A stretch of 27,951 bases of DNA from DATLYH01 sp035575035. Lineage in GTDB: Bacteria > Planctomycetota > Planctomycetia > Gemmatales > Gemmataceae. The translations under genes were made by a program, and so were the position numbers. The notes under the pieces were generated by a model that was given only the letters and a program-made list of their open reading frames with translations, searched no databases and was not told where the DNA came from. This document shows, piece by piece, positions 1 through 9,600 of this stretch. The DNA lies in contig DATLYH010000054.1 of NCBI GenBank assembly GCA_035575035.1, positions 1-27,951 on the forward strand, read 5' to 3'. Position 1 is the first letter of the stretch, and each line of letters begins with the position of its first letter.

Positions 1-133
1 ACAAGGGGTGCTCAGTTCGGTCTTGCAGACGTGCAAGCAGCAGGCGAAGGCGGCGCTGGACTTCATCAGCCAGAGCCTGCGGGCCTTCGGCAACTGGCTC
101 CTGCCCACTCCAGCCCTGCTCGCAACCCGCTAA
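1..133 (+). pseudogene. C-terminal end of a transposase-like protein (IS66-like?), truncated by the window edge
   Basis: An open frame enters from the left edge (first full codon at position 2) and ends at TAA 131-133. The 43 visible residues include S-V-L-Q-T-C-K-Q-Q and A-L-D-F-I-S-Q-S-L-R-A-F, then a proline-rich end. A 'S-V-L-x-T-C-x-Q-Q-x-x-x-x-L-D-F' tail resembles the C-termini of IS66-type transposases in planctomycetes; this is family memory, not a search result. No catalytic residues lie inside the window, so it cannot be said whether the gene is intact. No clear terminal inverted repeat was found between the stop codon and the next gene. It could also be the end of an unrelated helical protein. 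Confidence 0.4.
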
Positions 134-214
134 TCAAATACCAACAGGGGCATGCAGCGGGGCCCTGGCGCCTGCCTTTCGCTGCGCGTCGCGGTTAACG
201 AAGGGGGACGGATG

Positions 215-778
215 ATGAGCGCACACCCCTGGCATGACGTGCCGCTGCCCGAGGACGTCAGCACCTGGTTCCCCGTTTTCATCGAGATCCCGATCGGGAC
301 CCGGGTGAAGTATGAGCTGGACAAGGCCACTGGCCTGCTCAAGGTGAACCGGGTCCTGTACAGCGCGGTCCACTACCCAGCCAACTACGGCTTTGTGCCG
401 CGCACCTACTGCGACGACGGCGACCCGCTCGATGTGTTGGTGCTCGGTACGGAAGAGGTCGTGCCGCAAGCGCTGCTCCGGGCCCGGGCCATCGGCGTCA
501 TGAGCATGCGCGACGAGGCCGGGCAGGACGATAAGCTCATCGCCGTTCATGTGGATGACCCGGACTATGAGGTCTACCATGACATTGCTGAGCTGCCGCC
601 GCATCGGCTGAAACAGCTCCATCGTTTCTTCCTCGATTACAAGGTGCTGGAGCACAAGGAAGTGTTGGTGGAGACGCCGCGCGGGGCGGCCGACGCCTTG
701 CAGGTGCTCAAGGACGCCGTCGCACTGTATGCCCGGGAGGAACAGCGGCTCCGCCTCAGCCGAAGCGATCGTTGGTGA
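215..778 (+). CDS. ppa: Inorganic pyrophosphatase, family I (soluble)
   Basis: Hydrolyses cytosolic pyrophosphate to two phosphates, pulling biosynthetic reactions forward. The 187-residue product has the family length. The family I signature D-G-D-P-L-D is at residues 68-73. Other expected active-site residues are visible: K32/E34 in V-K-Y-E-L, R46 in V-N-R, Y58 in Y-P-A-N-Y-G-F, the second metal-site aspartates in G-Q-D-D-K-L, and the Y-K pair in L-D-Y-K-V-L-E. Start choice: the open frame reaches back to 152, but a purine-rich Shine-Dalgarno AAGGGGG (201-207) sits 7 nt before ATG 215 (4 nt before the adjacent ATG 212), and the extra N-terminal residues are not family-like. It appears monocistronic, with 330 bp before the next gene. 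Confidence 0.93.
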   Translation: MSAHPWHDVPLPEDVSTWFPVFIEIPIGTRVKYELDKATGLLKVNRVLYSAVHYPANYGFVPRTYCDDGDPLDVLVLGTEEVVPQALLRARAIGVMSMRDEAGQDDKLIAVHVDDPDYEVYHDIAELPPHRLKQLHRFFLDYKVLEHKEVLVETPRGAADALQVLKDAVALYAREEQRLRLSRSDRW

Positions 779-1108
779 GCGGGCCGGTTCGAGCCCCTAC
801 TGTCCGCGCAGTCATATCTCAGGTGGGCGCTTGAGGCTCGGAGCAGAGTTTTCTTCGCCCGTTCTGAAAAAGAGCGGAAGTCCGGAACCGCTTCCTGCCT
901 CTATAGGTGATGAAGGAATCCCCTTCCTGACTTTTTCACACACGCAGCCGCGCTGGTGGTCTGTTTCCGCCAACGGGGCGTATCGCCCAGCCTTCGTCAT
1001 GAGTGCTCTCGCCCGCGGGTTAGTGTGCGCGCCGGGCGGGACCTCCCACACGGACAGGGGGAGGAAGAGCTGGCGTTCGTCATCACCTCGTTTGGCAAGG
1101 AGTCTCTC
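779..1108. other. Intergenic region, 330 bp, no gene seen
   Basis: This lies between the pyrophosphatase stop and the start of the exported dehydrogenase. Only short weak stems are visible, for example GAAGG/CCTTC around 912-926, and no convincing promoter pair was found. It presumably holds the promoter of the downstream gene. The last bases contain its Shine-Dalgarno AAGGAG at 1097-1102. Confidence 0.5.
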
Positions 1109-3394
1109 ATGAACACGTTCCGCCATCTCTTGCCATCTGCATCGAGCTGGCTGCGGCCCAGGGGCACCGCCCGCCGGGCACCGGACCGCCGACGGCCAGG
1201 GGGCCGTCTCCGTGTGGAGCAGCTGGAGGATCGCAACCTGCTGGCCCCCACCGTCGTGGACCCGAACCTGGCCGTTCGCACCGTGGTAAGCGGGCTGGTT
1301 CAACCGACGAGCATGGCCTTCCTCGGCGCCAACGACTTCCTCGTATTGGAAAAGGCGAGCGGTAAGGTTCAACGCGTGGTCAACGGAGCCATCCATAGCA
1401 CAGTCCTGGACCTGGCCGTCAACTCCGGTTCGGAGCGCGGCCTGCTTGGGATCGCCCTGCACCCTAACTTCCCGGCCAACCCTGGCGTCTACCTGTACTG
1501 GACGGAGAGCAGCACAGGGGCCGACACCACCGTGCTCGCCAATACCCCGCTGTTGGGCAACCGGGTGGACCGATTCGTCTGGAACGGCACGACCCTGACA
1601 TTCGACCGGAACCTGATCCGGCTGCGGGCGCTGCAACCTCCCTTCGCTGCCGAGCCGACCCCCGCCGCCGGGCGAGGCAACCACGACGGCGGCGTCATCC
1701 GCTTCGGGCCGGACGGCAAGCTCTACATCTACATCGGCGACGTGGGCCGGCGCGGCCAGATGCAGAACCTCCCCGACGGTCCCGGCTGTCAGACCTCGCC
1801 GTGTCCTGCCATCCCGCAGGGCAACCTGCCCGATGATAATTTCGGCGGCCCAGAGCCGGACAATGCCCACCTCACCGGTGTCATCCTGCGGCTGAACGAT
1901 GACGGCAGCACGCCGACCGATAATCCATTCTTCCAGGCTGGCCCCCTCATGTACGGGGCGGGGACCGAAGCGGCAGCGAACTTGCAGAAAGTCTTCGCCT
2001 ACGGCATTCGCAACGGCTTCGGCATGGCCTTCGACCCGAAGTCCGGCAACCTGTGGGAGGCGCAAAACGGCGACGACAGCTTCACCGAGCTGAACCGGGT
2101 CGAGCCGGGCGCCAACCTCGGCTGGGTGCAGGTCATGGGGCCGATCGACCGGATCGGTCAGTTCCGGGCGATCGAAACCACCGCTCCCTTCCGGGGCCTG
2201 CAGCAAGCGCGCTGGTCGCCCGACAACATTGCCACTACCCCTGAAGAGGCGCGGGAGCGGCTGTTCACAGTGTTCGCGGGGGGCAACGAGTTCAAGACCA
2301 ATCTCACCGGCGCCCTCGAAAACCCGCCGGTCGTCACCGCCGGCTCCGGCCGGGCCGAGTTCCGGTTCGACCCAGCGACCAATACCATCCAGTTCAAGCT
2401 GCGGGTGGCCAACCTCAACGACGTCGTGGCCGCCCACATCCATGTAGGCGCCATGCGCCAGAACGGGCCGGTGGTCGTCAACCTGTTCGGGGCGGGGGTG
2501 CGGTTCAACCGGATCACGCCCGGTGACGATGTGGGCGGCGAGCAGGTGATCGCCGAGGGCACCATCACGCCCGCCGACATCATCGCTCGGCCGCCGGGCT
2601 TCGACGGCCAGATGGCCACCCTGGTGGCGCGGCTGCGGCAGCAGCGGGCCTACGTCAACGTGCATACCCGGGCTTTCCCCGGCGGCGAGATCCGCGGCGA
2701 GCTTCGGGTGAGCGACGCGCCGGCCGTCTCGCACTACAGCGACCCGGAGTTCAGCTGGAAGTTCGAGGTGGCCCCAGCGGCGCTCGGCTTCCTCAACAGC
2801 CGGGCGCTGGGCCCCCAGTACGAGGGAGACCTGTTCACCGGCGCTGCCCGGACCTTCCTGGAAGGCGGCCAGCTCTTCCACTTCAACCTGACCGGCAACC
2901 GCCGCAAGATCGGCGTGGACGACCCGCGGCTGGAAGATCGGGTGGCCGACAACCTCGACAAGTTCGAGATCACCGAAAGCGAAAGCCTGCTGTTTGGCCG
3001 CAACTTCGGCATCGCCACTGACATTCAGACCGGGCCGAACGGCAACCTGTTCGTGGTGTCGCTCTCGAACGGCGAAGTTTACGAGATCTTCCGCCTCCCG
3101 CGGGGTAACCGCTCCGGGCCGAATCGGGGCGGCGCTGCCCCGGCGGTGGACCTGGTCATCGCCCTCCATGCCGGTCGATCCGAGGAAGTGCCGTCGGGTG
3201 ACATCACGCTTGCAGTGACGCCCCCGCCGGATACCGGGGCACCTTCACCGAGTGTGGTCCTGGTGGATCGCTTCTTCGCCTCTCTCGGCCGGAAGGGGAA
3301 CCAGGGAGCGATCCTGTCCGACATCGACGCGGAAGCGCCGGCCCCGGACGAGGAATGGGCCGATGTCCTCGAAGGGGCTGAGCGGCTCTTCTGA
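1109..3394 (+). CDS. Exported PQQ-dependent sugar dehydrogenase-like protein with an internal CHRD domain
   Basis: A probable secreted beta-propeller dehydrogenase of the glucose/sorbosone dehydrogenase family, 761 residues. Residues 35-45 (R-V-E-Q-L-E-D-R-N-L-L) match the N-terminal tag common on planctomycete exported proteins. The propeller starts near residue 55. N-H-D-G-G-V-I-R-F-G-P-D-G-K-L-Y-I matches the sGDH-type catalytic-histidine motif, and later G-I-R-N-G-F-G-M and Q-N-G-D-D-S-F-T-E-L-N are also typical. Between residues about 393 and 533 a CHRD domain interrupts the propeller (A-A-H-I-H-V-G, then Y-V-N-V-H-T and G-G-E-I-R-G-E-L), after which propeller-like sequence resumes. The acidic C-terminal tail (about 700-761) matches nothing I recognise. 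AAGGAG at 1097-1102 with a 6-nt spacer supports ATG 1109. Substrate and cofactor are inferred from the family only. Confidence 0.85.
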   Translation: MNTFRHLLPSASSWLRPRGTARRAPDRRRPGGRLRVEQLEDRNLLAPTVVDPNLAVRTVVSGLVQPTSMAFLGANDFLVLEKASGKVQRVVNGAIHSTVLDLAVNSGSERGLLGIALHPNFPANPGVYLYWTESSTGADTTVLANTPLLGNRVDRFVWNGTTLTFDRNLIRLRALQPPFAAEPTPAAGRGNHDGGVIRFGPDGKLYIYIGDVGRRGQMQNLPDGPGCQTSPCPAIPQGNLPDDNFGGPEPDNAHLTGVILRLNDDGSTPTDNPFFQAGPLMYGAGTEAAANLQKVFAYGIRNGFGMAFDPKSGNLWEAQNGDDSFTELNRVEPGANLGWVQVMGPIDRIGQFRAIETTAPFRGLQQARWSPDNIATTPEEARERLFTVFAGGNEFKTNLTGALENPPVVTAGSGRAEFRFDPATNTIQFKLRVANLNDVVAAHIHVGAMRQNGPVVVNLFGAGVRFNRITPGDDVGGEQVIAEGTITPADIIARPPGFDGQMATLVARLRQQRAYVNVHTRAFPGGEIRGELRVSDAPAVSHYSDPEFSWKFEVAPAALGFLNSRALGPQYEGDLFTGAARTFLEGGQLFHFNLTGNRRKIGVDDPRLEDRVADNLDKFEITESESLLFGRNFGIATDIQTGPNGNLFVVSLSNGEVYEIFRLPRGNRSGPNRGGAAPAVDLVIALHAGRSEEVPSGDITLAVTPPPDTGAPSPSVVLVDRFFASLGRKGNQGAILSDIDAEAPAPDEEWADVLEGAERLF

Positions 3395-3422
3395 GGTCAA
3401 ATCGTCGGGGTGGTTCTTGTTC

Positions 3423-3456
3423 GCTGCTTGCGGCTTGGTGCCAAGCCGCAAGCAGC
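3423..3456. terminator. Perfect 16-bp palindrome; bidirectional terminator or REP-like repeat, copy 1
   Basis: The half-site GCTGCTTGCGGCTTGG (3423-3438) is followed by two bases and its exact reverse complement (3441-3456). It sits in the 70-bp gap between two convergent stop codons (3394 plus, 3465 minus), so a terminator role for both genes is natural. No long U-tract follows on either strand. A near-identical half-site (15 of 16 bases) recurs at 24659-24674, so it may instead be a member of a dispersed palindromic repeat family. Confidence 0.7.
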
Positions 3457-3464
3457 AACGAAGC

Positions 3465-4691
3465 TCAGCCGTGCGGCCGCGGTGCGACCAACTCGCGCCG
3501 GGCGACAATCGGCCAGACTGCCTCTACTTTCTCGCCGCGCATCGCCCAGAGGTGGTCGTAGAGGTTGACCGTCGGGTCGCAGTGCGGCACGAGGAACTCC
3601 AGCCGGTCGCCGAGCCGCGGCAGCTTCGTCCCATCCGCAGCGGTAAGGCTGCCGAACTCGTCGCCCGCCCGGCTGTAGGACAGGCCCTCCCATCCCTTCG
3701 CCTCGGGCCGGGAAGTCACATCGGTCGCAAACGCCTTGGTGCCGGCGTCCACGCTGACGCGATCGGGATGAGTGGCGCTGACCACCGTGGTCAGCACGGT
3801 CAGGCTGGGCCGGAAGTCGGTGTAGACTGGGCCGTCCTTGCCGCCGATCCGCCGGTAATCGACATCCATGAAGACATAGGAGCCGACCTGCAGTTCCGTC
3901 ACGCCGCGGATGGCGCTGTCGATGTTGTACGTCCCGGTACTGCCCCCCGAGAGGATCTGTGTCTCCAGGCCGTGGCGGGCCAGCAGGTCACGCACCTCCA
4001 CCGCCTTGAGCATTGCTTCCCGCGATACCTTCTGGCGCCGCTCGAAGCCGACCGTGTGCGACGCCGAGCCGGAGTAGGCCTGCACCCCCACCAAGCGGAG
4101 ATGTTTGCTCTTGGCCAGCAGCCGGGCCAGCTCCAGGGCCGGCCCGCCGGGCAAGACACCCGTCCGGCGGTCTCCCACGTCCACGTCCACGAGCACCTTC
4201 AGGACCACACCGGCGGCCTCGGCAGCCTCGGCCAGCAGCTCCCCCTCGCGGGGATGGCCGACCGCCAGCATCACGTCGCCGCCCCGCTTGGCCAGGGCCA
4301 CCATCCGGCCGACCTTGCCCCGGTCAACGATCGGCGAGGTGAGCAGCACGCCGGGGATGCCGGCCGCGACCATCGCCTCGGCCTCGGGCACCGTCGCCAC
4401 GCAGACGCCCAGGGCACCGGAGGCGACCTGCCGACGGGCAATCTCCGGACACTTGTGGGTTTTGGCGTGCGGCCGGAAGCCGACACCGCTGCGCTGGCAG
4501 TGCTCGGCCATGGTTCGCAGGTTGGCCTCGAAGGCGTCGAGGTTGAGCAGCAGGGCCGGCGTGGGGAGGTCGGCGCGGGTCAAGCCCTTGACATCGGCAC
4601 CGGGGGCCTGCGCCGCGAAGGTGCCGCGCGGCCGCGGAGCCAGGCCTCCGGCCAGGGCGGTGGCCAGGAACGTGCGTCGGTTCATGGACAT
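3465..4691 (-). CDS. D-threonine aldolase-like PLP enzyme (alanine-racemase N-terminal fold), Tat-exported
   Basis: A fold-type III PLP enzyme of the D-threonine aldolase/DSD1 family, 408 residues; the family cleaves or dehydrates D-beta-hydroxy amino acids using PLP and a divalent metal. The PLP lysine is probably K77 in R-P-H-A-K-T-H-K. The metal-site motif H-C-D is at 370-372 (V-P-H-C-D-P-T). The N-terminus carries a twin-arginine signal (M-N-R-R-T-F-L-A followed by an Ala/Gly-rich segment and an A-A-Q type cleavage region near 27), so export folded with its cofactor is likely. Start: AGGAG lies 8 nt before ATG 4691; a second ATG at 4685 is also possible. The open frame extends to 4850, but that stretch precedes the Tat signal and looks non-coding. 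It is divergent from the next gene. Exact substrate unknown. Confidence 0.85.
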   Translation of the reverse strand: MSMNRRTFLATALAGGLAPRPRGTFAAQAPGADVKGLTRADLPTPALLLNLDAFEANLRTMAEHCQRSGVGFRPHAKTHKCPEIARRQVASGALGVCVATVPEAEAMVAAGIPGVLLTSPIVDRGKVGRMVALAKRGGDVMLAVGHPREGELLAEAAEAAGVVLKVLVDVDVGDRRTGVLPGGPALELARLLAKSKHLRLVGVQAYSGSASHTVGFERRQKVSREAMLKAVEVRDLLARHGLETQILSGGSTGTYNIDSAIRGVTELQVGSYVFMDVDYRRIGGKDGPVYTDFRPSLTVLTTVVSATHPDRVSVDAGTKAFATDVTSRPEAKGWEGLSYSRAGDEFGSLTAADGTKLPRLGDRLEFLVPHCDPTVNLYDHLWAMRGEKVEAVWPIVARRELVAPRPHG

Positions 4692-4958
4692 GGCTGAAGC
4701 TCCTGTTCGGGCAGCAAAAAGGGATCGGTATGACGGCCGATTTTTTCTCAAGAAAGCGGCGCCGTCGTCCGATATCAGACTAGGGCCATTCTCTACACCA
4801 CTGTCCCTGCACCGCGCGATTGCTGGAACGGATGCTTTCCGCTCGGTCACTTACTCCGCAAGGGATGGGGAACTTCCCCAGCCTACCTCAGCCGCCCTGG
4901 AAAGGGAAGGGGCAGGCATCGGGCCAGCAAAAGAGGCGATCCGAACAGGAGAGGAGCG

Positions 4959-5843
4959 ATGAAGTTCCTGGTGAGCATTTGCAACAAGAATCGCGCCGAA
5001 GGGGCCCGGCTGCCGGGAGTTTTCCTGTTCGAAGTCGATCCCGAGAATCCCCGACCGCGGCCGGTTCCCCTGGAGCACCCGCGGCTGCTGCCTGCCAAGG
5101 GAATCACCGGGCTGGCTCACTACGGCGACGGCATCCTCGCGGTCATGCAGGGGGCGGCCCAGCTGGCGCTGCTCACCCGGAAGTACGAGGTCAAGGCGGT
5201 CTGGAACCTGCCGCTGCTCAAGCATGCCCACTCGATCGCAGTGGCCGGGCGCAAGGCGTACATCGCCTCTACCGGCAACGACTCGGTGGTGGAGTTCGAC
5301 CCGGCCGAAGGGAGCCGGGTCTACTGGCGCCACAACCGCGGGGAGGAGGACACCATCCACCTGAACTCCCTTGTCTACCGTGACGGCGCCCTGTACGCCA
5401 CCGCATTCGGGCCAAAGAAGGGGCTGCTGTGGAGTTCGGCTTCGGGCGGCTACCTGGCCAACCTGGACTCGGGCCACACGGTCATCTCCCCGCTATACCA
5501 TCCTCACTCGGCCTGTGCTCTCAACGGCGAGTTCTACTTCTGCGAGTCCTCGCGGATGGCGGTCGGCCGGGAGAACGGCCAGCGGCTGGCGGTGGGCCTG
5601 GGCTACACGCGCGGCCTGGTCGTCACGGAGGCGCGGCTGTACGTCGGCATCTCCAAGGGGCGGACCGAGTCGGTCTCTACCGGTCAGAAGGTGTCCAACA
5701 CTGCCGTGCCGCGGCTGAAGGCCAGCCGATGTGCCGTGCTGATTTACCGGCACAACAAGAGCGATCTGGGCAAAAGCGAGTTGCTCGGGCAGGTCTGCCT
5801 GGAGGAATACGGCGAGGAGATCTACGACATCCTGCCGGTCTGA
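4959..5843 (+). CDS. Beta-propeller protein, DUF4915/TIGR03032-like, function unknown
   Basis: 294 residues with repeated propeller-blade patterns: G-I-T-G-L-A-H-Y-G-D-G-I-L-A-V, H-S-I-A-V-A-G-R-K-A-Y-I-A-S-T-G-N-D-S-V-V-E-F-D and H-L-N-S-L-V-Y-R-D-G-A-L-Y-A-T-A-F-G. The H-L-N-x-L followed by a strand and a Y-x-T-A-x-G element resembles TIGR03032/DUF4915 proteins, but this is a fold-level assignment only. There is no signal peptide or membrane segment, so it is probably cytoplasmic. ATG 4959 is preceded by a purine-rich AGGAGAGGAG tract giving a good Shine-Dalgarno. It starts 267 bp from the divergent D-threonine aldolase-like gene and ends 10 bp from the convergent methyltransferase. Confidence 0.6.
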   Translation: MKFLVSICNKNRAEGARLPGVFLFEVDPENPRPRPVPLEHPRLLPAKGITGLAHYGDGILAVMQGAAQLALLTRKYEVKAVWNLPLLKHAHSIAVAGRKAYIASTGNDSVVEFDPAEGSRVYWRHNRGEEDTIHLNSLVYRDGALYATAFGPKKGLLWSSASGGYLANLDSGHTVISPLYHPHSACALNGEFYFCESSRMAVGRENGQRLAVGLGYTRGLVVTEARLYVGISKGRTESVSTGQKVSNTAVPRLKASRCAVLIYRHNKSDLGKSELLGQVCLEEYGEEIYDILPV

Positions 5844-5853
5844 CACCCGGCTT

Positions 5854-6609
5854 CTACGGCTCCGCCTGGAAGAACCAATCCCAGGGGGGCGGCTGGTCCT
5901 TGAACTCATCGCGGATGCCGAACTGCTTCCAGGACAGCAACACCCGGGCGAGGCGCACCCGGCGGAAGCCGGCCCGCCGCAGCCGATAGCGCACCTCGAA
6001 CGGCTGCCAGAAATGCTGCACCAGTCCCTGGTAGCGGAACTCGCTGAAGGCGAAATCATACAGGTGGTGCTCGGCGTGATGGGCCGCATTCTGTCGTGCC
6101 TTGTCCAGCGGCATTCCGGTTGCCAGCGCCCGATCGACCAAGAGCATCGTGAAATAATGAACGCCATCCATCGCCGGCACAATACCCACCAGGCAGCCAC
6201 CCGGCCGCAGGGTGGCCCGCACCTGGAGCAGGGCCTGCTCCAGTTCGCGGACGTCCGGCATCACCAGGCTGTTGACCGCCACCGCCACATCCACCCGGCC
6301 TGCCAGGGCCGACAGGTCCGTCAGACTGCTTTCGTGAAACGCCACGTTCGCGCGGCCGGCACAGCGCTGCCGGGCCCGCATCAGCATCCCCGGGGCGAAA
6401 TCCACGGCATAGACTTTGCCAAAGTGTTCCGCCAGCCAGGGGAGCAACGGTCCGGTGCCGCAGCCAAGGTCGGCCGCGGTCCGGTCCCGGGAGGCCAGCC
6501 GCCCCAGCGTCTTCATCAGCGGACTGCGCACCTCTGGCAGGTACGGATCAACGAATTCCTCCTCGTAGGACGCGGCGAACCGACTCCAGAAGTGGGCTTG
6601 ATCGGGCAT
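5854..6609 (-). CDS. Class I SAM-dependent methyltransferase
   Basis: 251 residues. Motif I (A-D-L-G-C-G-T-G-P, residues 46-54) and the acidic ribose-binding D70 at the end of the next strand (V-Y-A-V-D-F) are clear. A-T-L-R-P-G-G-C-L-V-G-I is the usual post-motif III strand. The substrate is not readable from the sequence. The start ATG (6609-6607) directly abuts the TAG stop (6612-6610) of the upstream cytochrome gene with zero spacing, so translation is likely coupled and the two are one transcription unit. It is convergent with the propeller gene. Confidence 0.88.
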   Translation of the reverse strand: MPDQAHFWSRFAASYEEEFVDPYLPEVRSPLMKTLGRLASRDRTAADLGCGTGPLLPWLAEHFGKVYAVDFAPGMLMRARQRCAGRANVAFHESSLTDLSALAGRVDVAVAVNSLVMPDVRELEQALLQVRATLRPGGCLVGIVPAMDGVHYFTMLLVDRALATGMPLDKARQNAAHHAEHHLYDFAFSEFRYQGLVQHFWQPFEVRYRLRRAGFRRVRLARVLLSWKQFGIRDEFKDQPPPWDWFFQAEP

Positions 6610-9600
6610 CTACTTCAGCGCCTTGAGGAACACCACCAGGTCGGCCAGTTCCTGCGGCGTTAGCTGTTGGTCGAGGCCGGCCGGCATCACCGATACCTTG
6701 CTCGGCTCGATCACCTCGATCTCCGACCGGGCCAGCCGCACCTCCTGGTTGGCCCCGATCGCCAGTACAATCTCGTCCGGAGTGTCCTGGCGGATCACGC
6801 CGTTGTAGGTCTTGCCGTCCTTGGTGGCGATCACGACCGGCTCGTAGCTGCGGACGAACGTGGCGCTGGGGAAGACGATCGCTTCCAGCAAGTCACGCTC
6901 GGTGCGGATTTGGCCGATACGTGTCAGATCGGGGCCGATATTGCCGCCCAGATAACCGATGGCGTGACAGGCGGAGCAGGCCACCTTTGGACTGTTGAAG
7001 ACCGCCTGCCCCCGGCGAACATCGCCGGACTTCAGCAGTCCAAGCAGTTCCTCCAGTTTGGCCTTCTGTTTTGTCATATCGGCGTCGAGGGCGGCGTACA
7101 GCTCCTCGGCCTGCTCCTGCACCTTGGGACCGAACTTGGCCAGGCGCGGCCGCAGCGTGTCGCTGCGCAGGTTGGACCGGGCCTCGGACGCCTTCAAGGC
7201 GGCAATCAGGGCCAGCCCCACCCGTTCGTCGCCCGAGTGGGTGAACGGTTCCAGCAGCCGATCCACCTCCATCGGGCCGATACTCTTGAGCAACTCGGCC
7301 AGGGCGAGCAGCTGCTCGGCGTTCAGCTTCGCCCGAGCCAGCACGTCGGCGGCCGCGGACCGGATGGCGACCGGCTGTTCCGGTCCCAGGTGGGCACGGA
7401 GGAAGGCGAATAGCGCCGGCTCCACCTTGCTCAGCCCGTTGGGCACCGCCGCCAGGGCGCTCAGTCGAACGTCGGCCGGGAGCTTCGCATTGTTCCCGAC
7501 CGGCAGCAAAGCCGCGGCGAGCTTGGCGACCTGCGGCTTGGCGATGCGCAGCGCCCGGGCGGTTGCCACTGCCTCGCGGAGCAGCTCGACATCATCGCTT
7601 GCCAAGACTTGGGCCAGTCCGGCGATCCATGATTCCGGCGCTTCCCGCAGGCCCGCCTGGGTCATCGCCCGCAGCACCATCCGCCGCGTCTCGCGGGAGG
7701 CCGCGGCGTCCTTGAGGAGATCGGCGAGCAGCTGCTGGGTGGCGGCCGCGCGGGCGAACCGAGCCAGCTGGCCGGTCAATTCCTCTCGCTCGGCAGCGGT
7801 CAGGTTCTTGGCGCTGAGCCGTTCGCGGAGGACGCCCGCGAGGATGCCACCCCACTCGGGATGGCGGGTGGCGATCCACCAGGCGGTTTCCTTCATCCGC
7901 GGGTCGGTCGAGCCTAGCTCTCGCACAACCATTGCCGCCTCGACCCCACCGCCGTCCATCTGGTCCAGCGCTGTCAGGGCAGCGCGGCGGATGAGCACAT
8001 TGTCACTCTTCAAGCCGGCTGCCGTGCGGTCGCGGTCGGCGATCTCGATCAGGGCGTAGGTCAGCGAGCACTCCAGGGCGCGGTCGGCCGGCTGCCCCAG
8101 CGCTTCGAGCAGTGCCGGCACAGCGGCCGGGTCGCCAAGGCGGCCGATTGCCTCAGCCGCGGCCCGCCGGTTGTGCAGCGAGGGCGCCTTGAGCATTTTC
8201 AAGAGGGCCGGCAGGGCGTCAGGGTCCCGCCGGACGCTGATCGAATGCAGCGCCGCCTGGCGGACGGTTTCATCGGGGTCAGCCAGGGCCTGACGCACCG
8301 CCGCACGAGCGCCGGGGTGGTCGATCCGGGTGGCGGCCCAGACGGCGTTCCGTCGCGCCTCCGCTGACGGGCCGGCGGCCGTGAACCTTTCCAGCACCGC
8401 TATCGCCTCGGCCCCCTTCGCGCCCAGCGCCTGCACCGCCCGCTGACGCACTGCCGGTCGGGGGTCGTCGAGCAGGCTCGCCAGGTCGGCGGCCGACATC
8501 TTGGCCCAGTCCAGCTTGAGGCCGCGCGGGTCGTGGCTGCGTGGGGCGTCCTTGCGGCGGATGCGGTAAATCGCCCCCAGCACGTCCGGCTTGTGCAAGA
8601 CTGACGTCGGGCAACAGAGCTTGTACCAGCCGCCGGTATCGACCACCAGCAGGCTGCCGTCGGCGTCTTCCAGTACGTCGGTCGGGTGGAAGTCGATGTT
8701 GTCGGAAACCAAGAAGTCCTCATCGCGCGACTTGAAGGAGGCCCCATCCGGTTCCAGTACGTGGCGGGTGACCTTGTGCAGGTTGAACAGGCAGGCGAAG
8801 AGGTTGTCCCGGTATTCCGGGCCGAAGGCGTCTGACTCGTAGCGGGTCAGGCCGCACGGCGCGGCAGCCCCCAGGTGGGAGAGCACCGGCATCAGCTGGG
8901 GATGGGGCCATTTGTGTTCGTAGATGACCTCATGGTTCTTGCCGTAGATGCCGCCGTAGACGGCGTGAAGCAGGCCGTCGCGCTTGCCGCCGCTCGGATG
9001 TTGGAGGAAGGTGGTGGTGAAGATCCGCTCGCCGCCGGGGGTGAAGACCACGTCTGCTGGGTTGTCCATGCCGCCGGTCATGACCGGCTCGATGCCGGAG
9101 CCGTCGGGCCGGCAGCGGAAGATGTGCGAGGCCCGCGTGACGAAGGGGGGCTTGCCCAGCCGCTCATACGTCTGCTTGGCGAAGGCACCCTTGGCCCAGT
9201 AGATCCAGCCGTCGGGGCCGAGGTATGGCCCGTGCAGGTCGTTGGCGCAGTTGGTCAGCGTCTTCCCCTCGAACCACTCGCTGCGCTGGTCGGCGATGCC
9301 GTCGCCGTCGGTGTCGGTCAGCTTCCAGATGCTCGGCGGCGCTGCGACGTAGAGTGAGCCGTCGAACCACATCGTCCCCTCGGGGAACATCATCCGGTCG
9401 GCGAAGACGGTGCTCCGGTCGAAGCGGCCGTCGCCGTCAGTGTCCTCCAGCCGGACAATGCGGTGTGGTTTCTTCTGGAGCTGCTCCTGCACCTTCTCGT
9501 TGGAGCCGGACGAGTCGGCGGCATAGAGTCGGCCCTGCTCGTCGAAGGCGATGGTGATGGGCCGATCGACCAGCGGCGGCCCGGCAACCAGCTCGAGGTC

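Noticed and set aside
905..930. Short GAAGG/CCTTC stem as a pyrophosphatase terminator
   Set aside because: It is a 5-bp stem more than 120 bp from the stop codon, indistinguishable from chance.
812..3169. 785-codon open frame on the minus strand
   Set aside because: It is antisense to the well-supported PQQ-dehydrogenase/CHRD gene. The translation is His/Val/Glu-rich with no recognisable motif, typical of shadow frames in GC-rich DNA.
3252..4697. 481-codon plus-strand frame
   Set aside because: It lies antisense to the D-threonine aldolase-like gene, shows no family motif and has no ribosome site.
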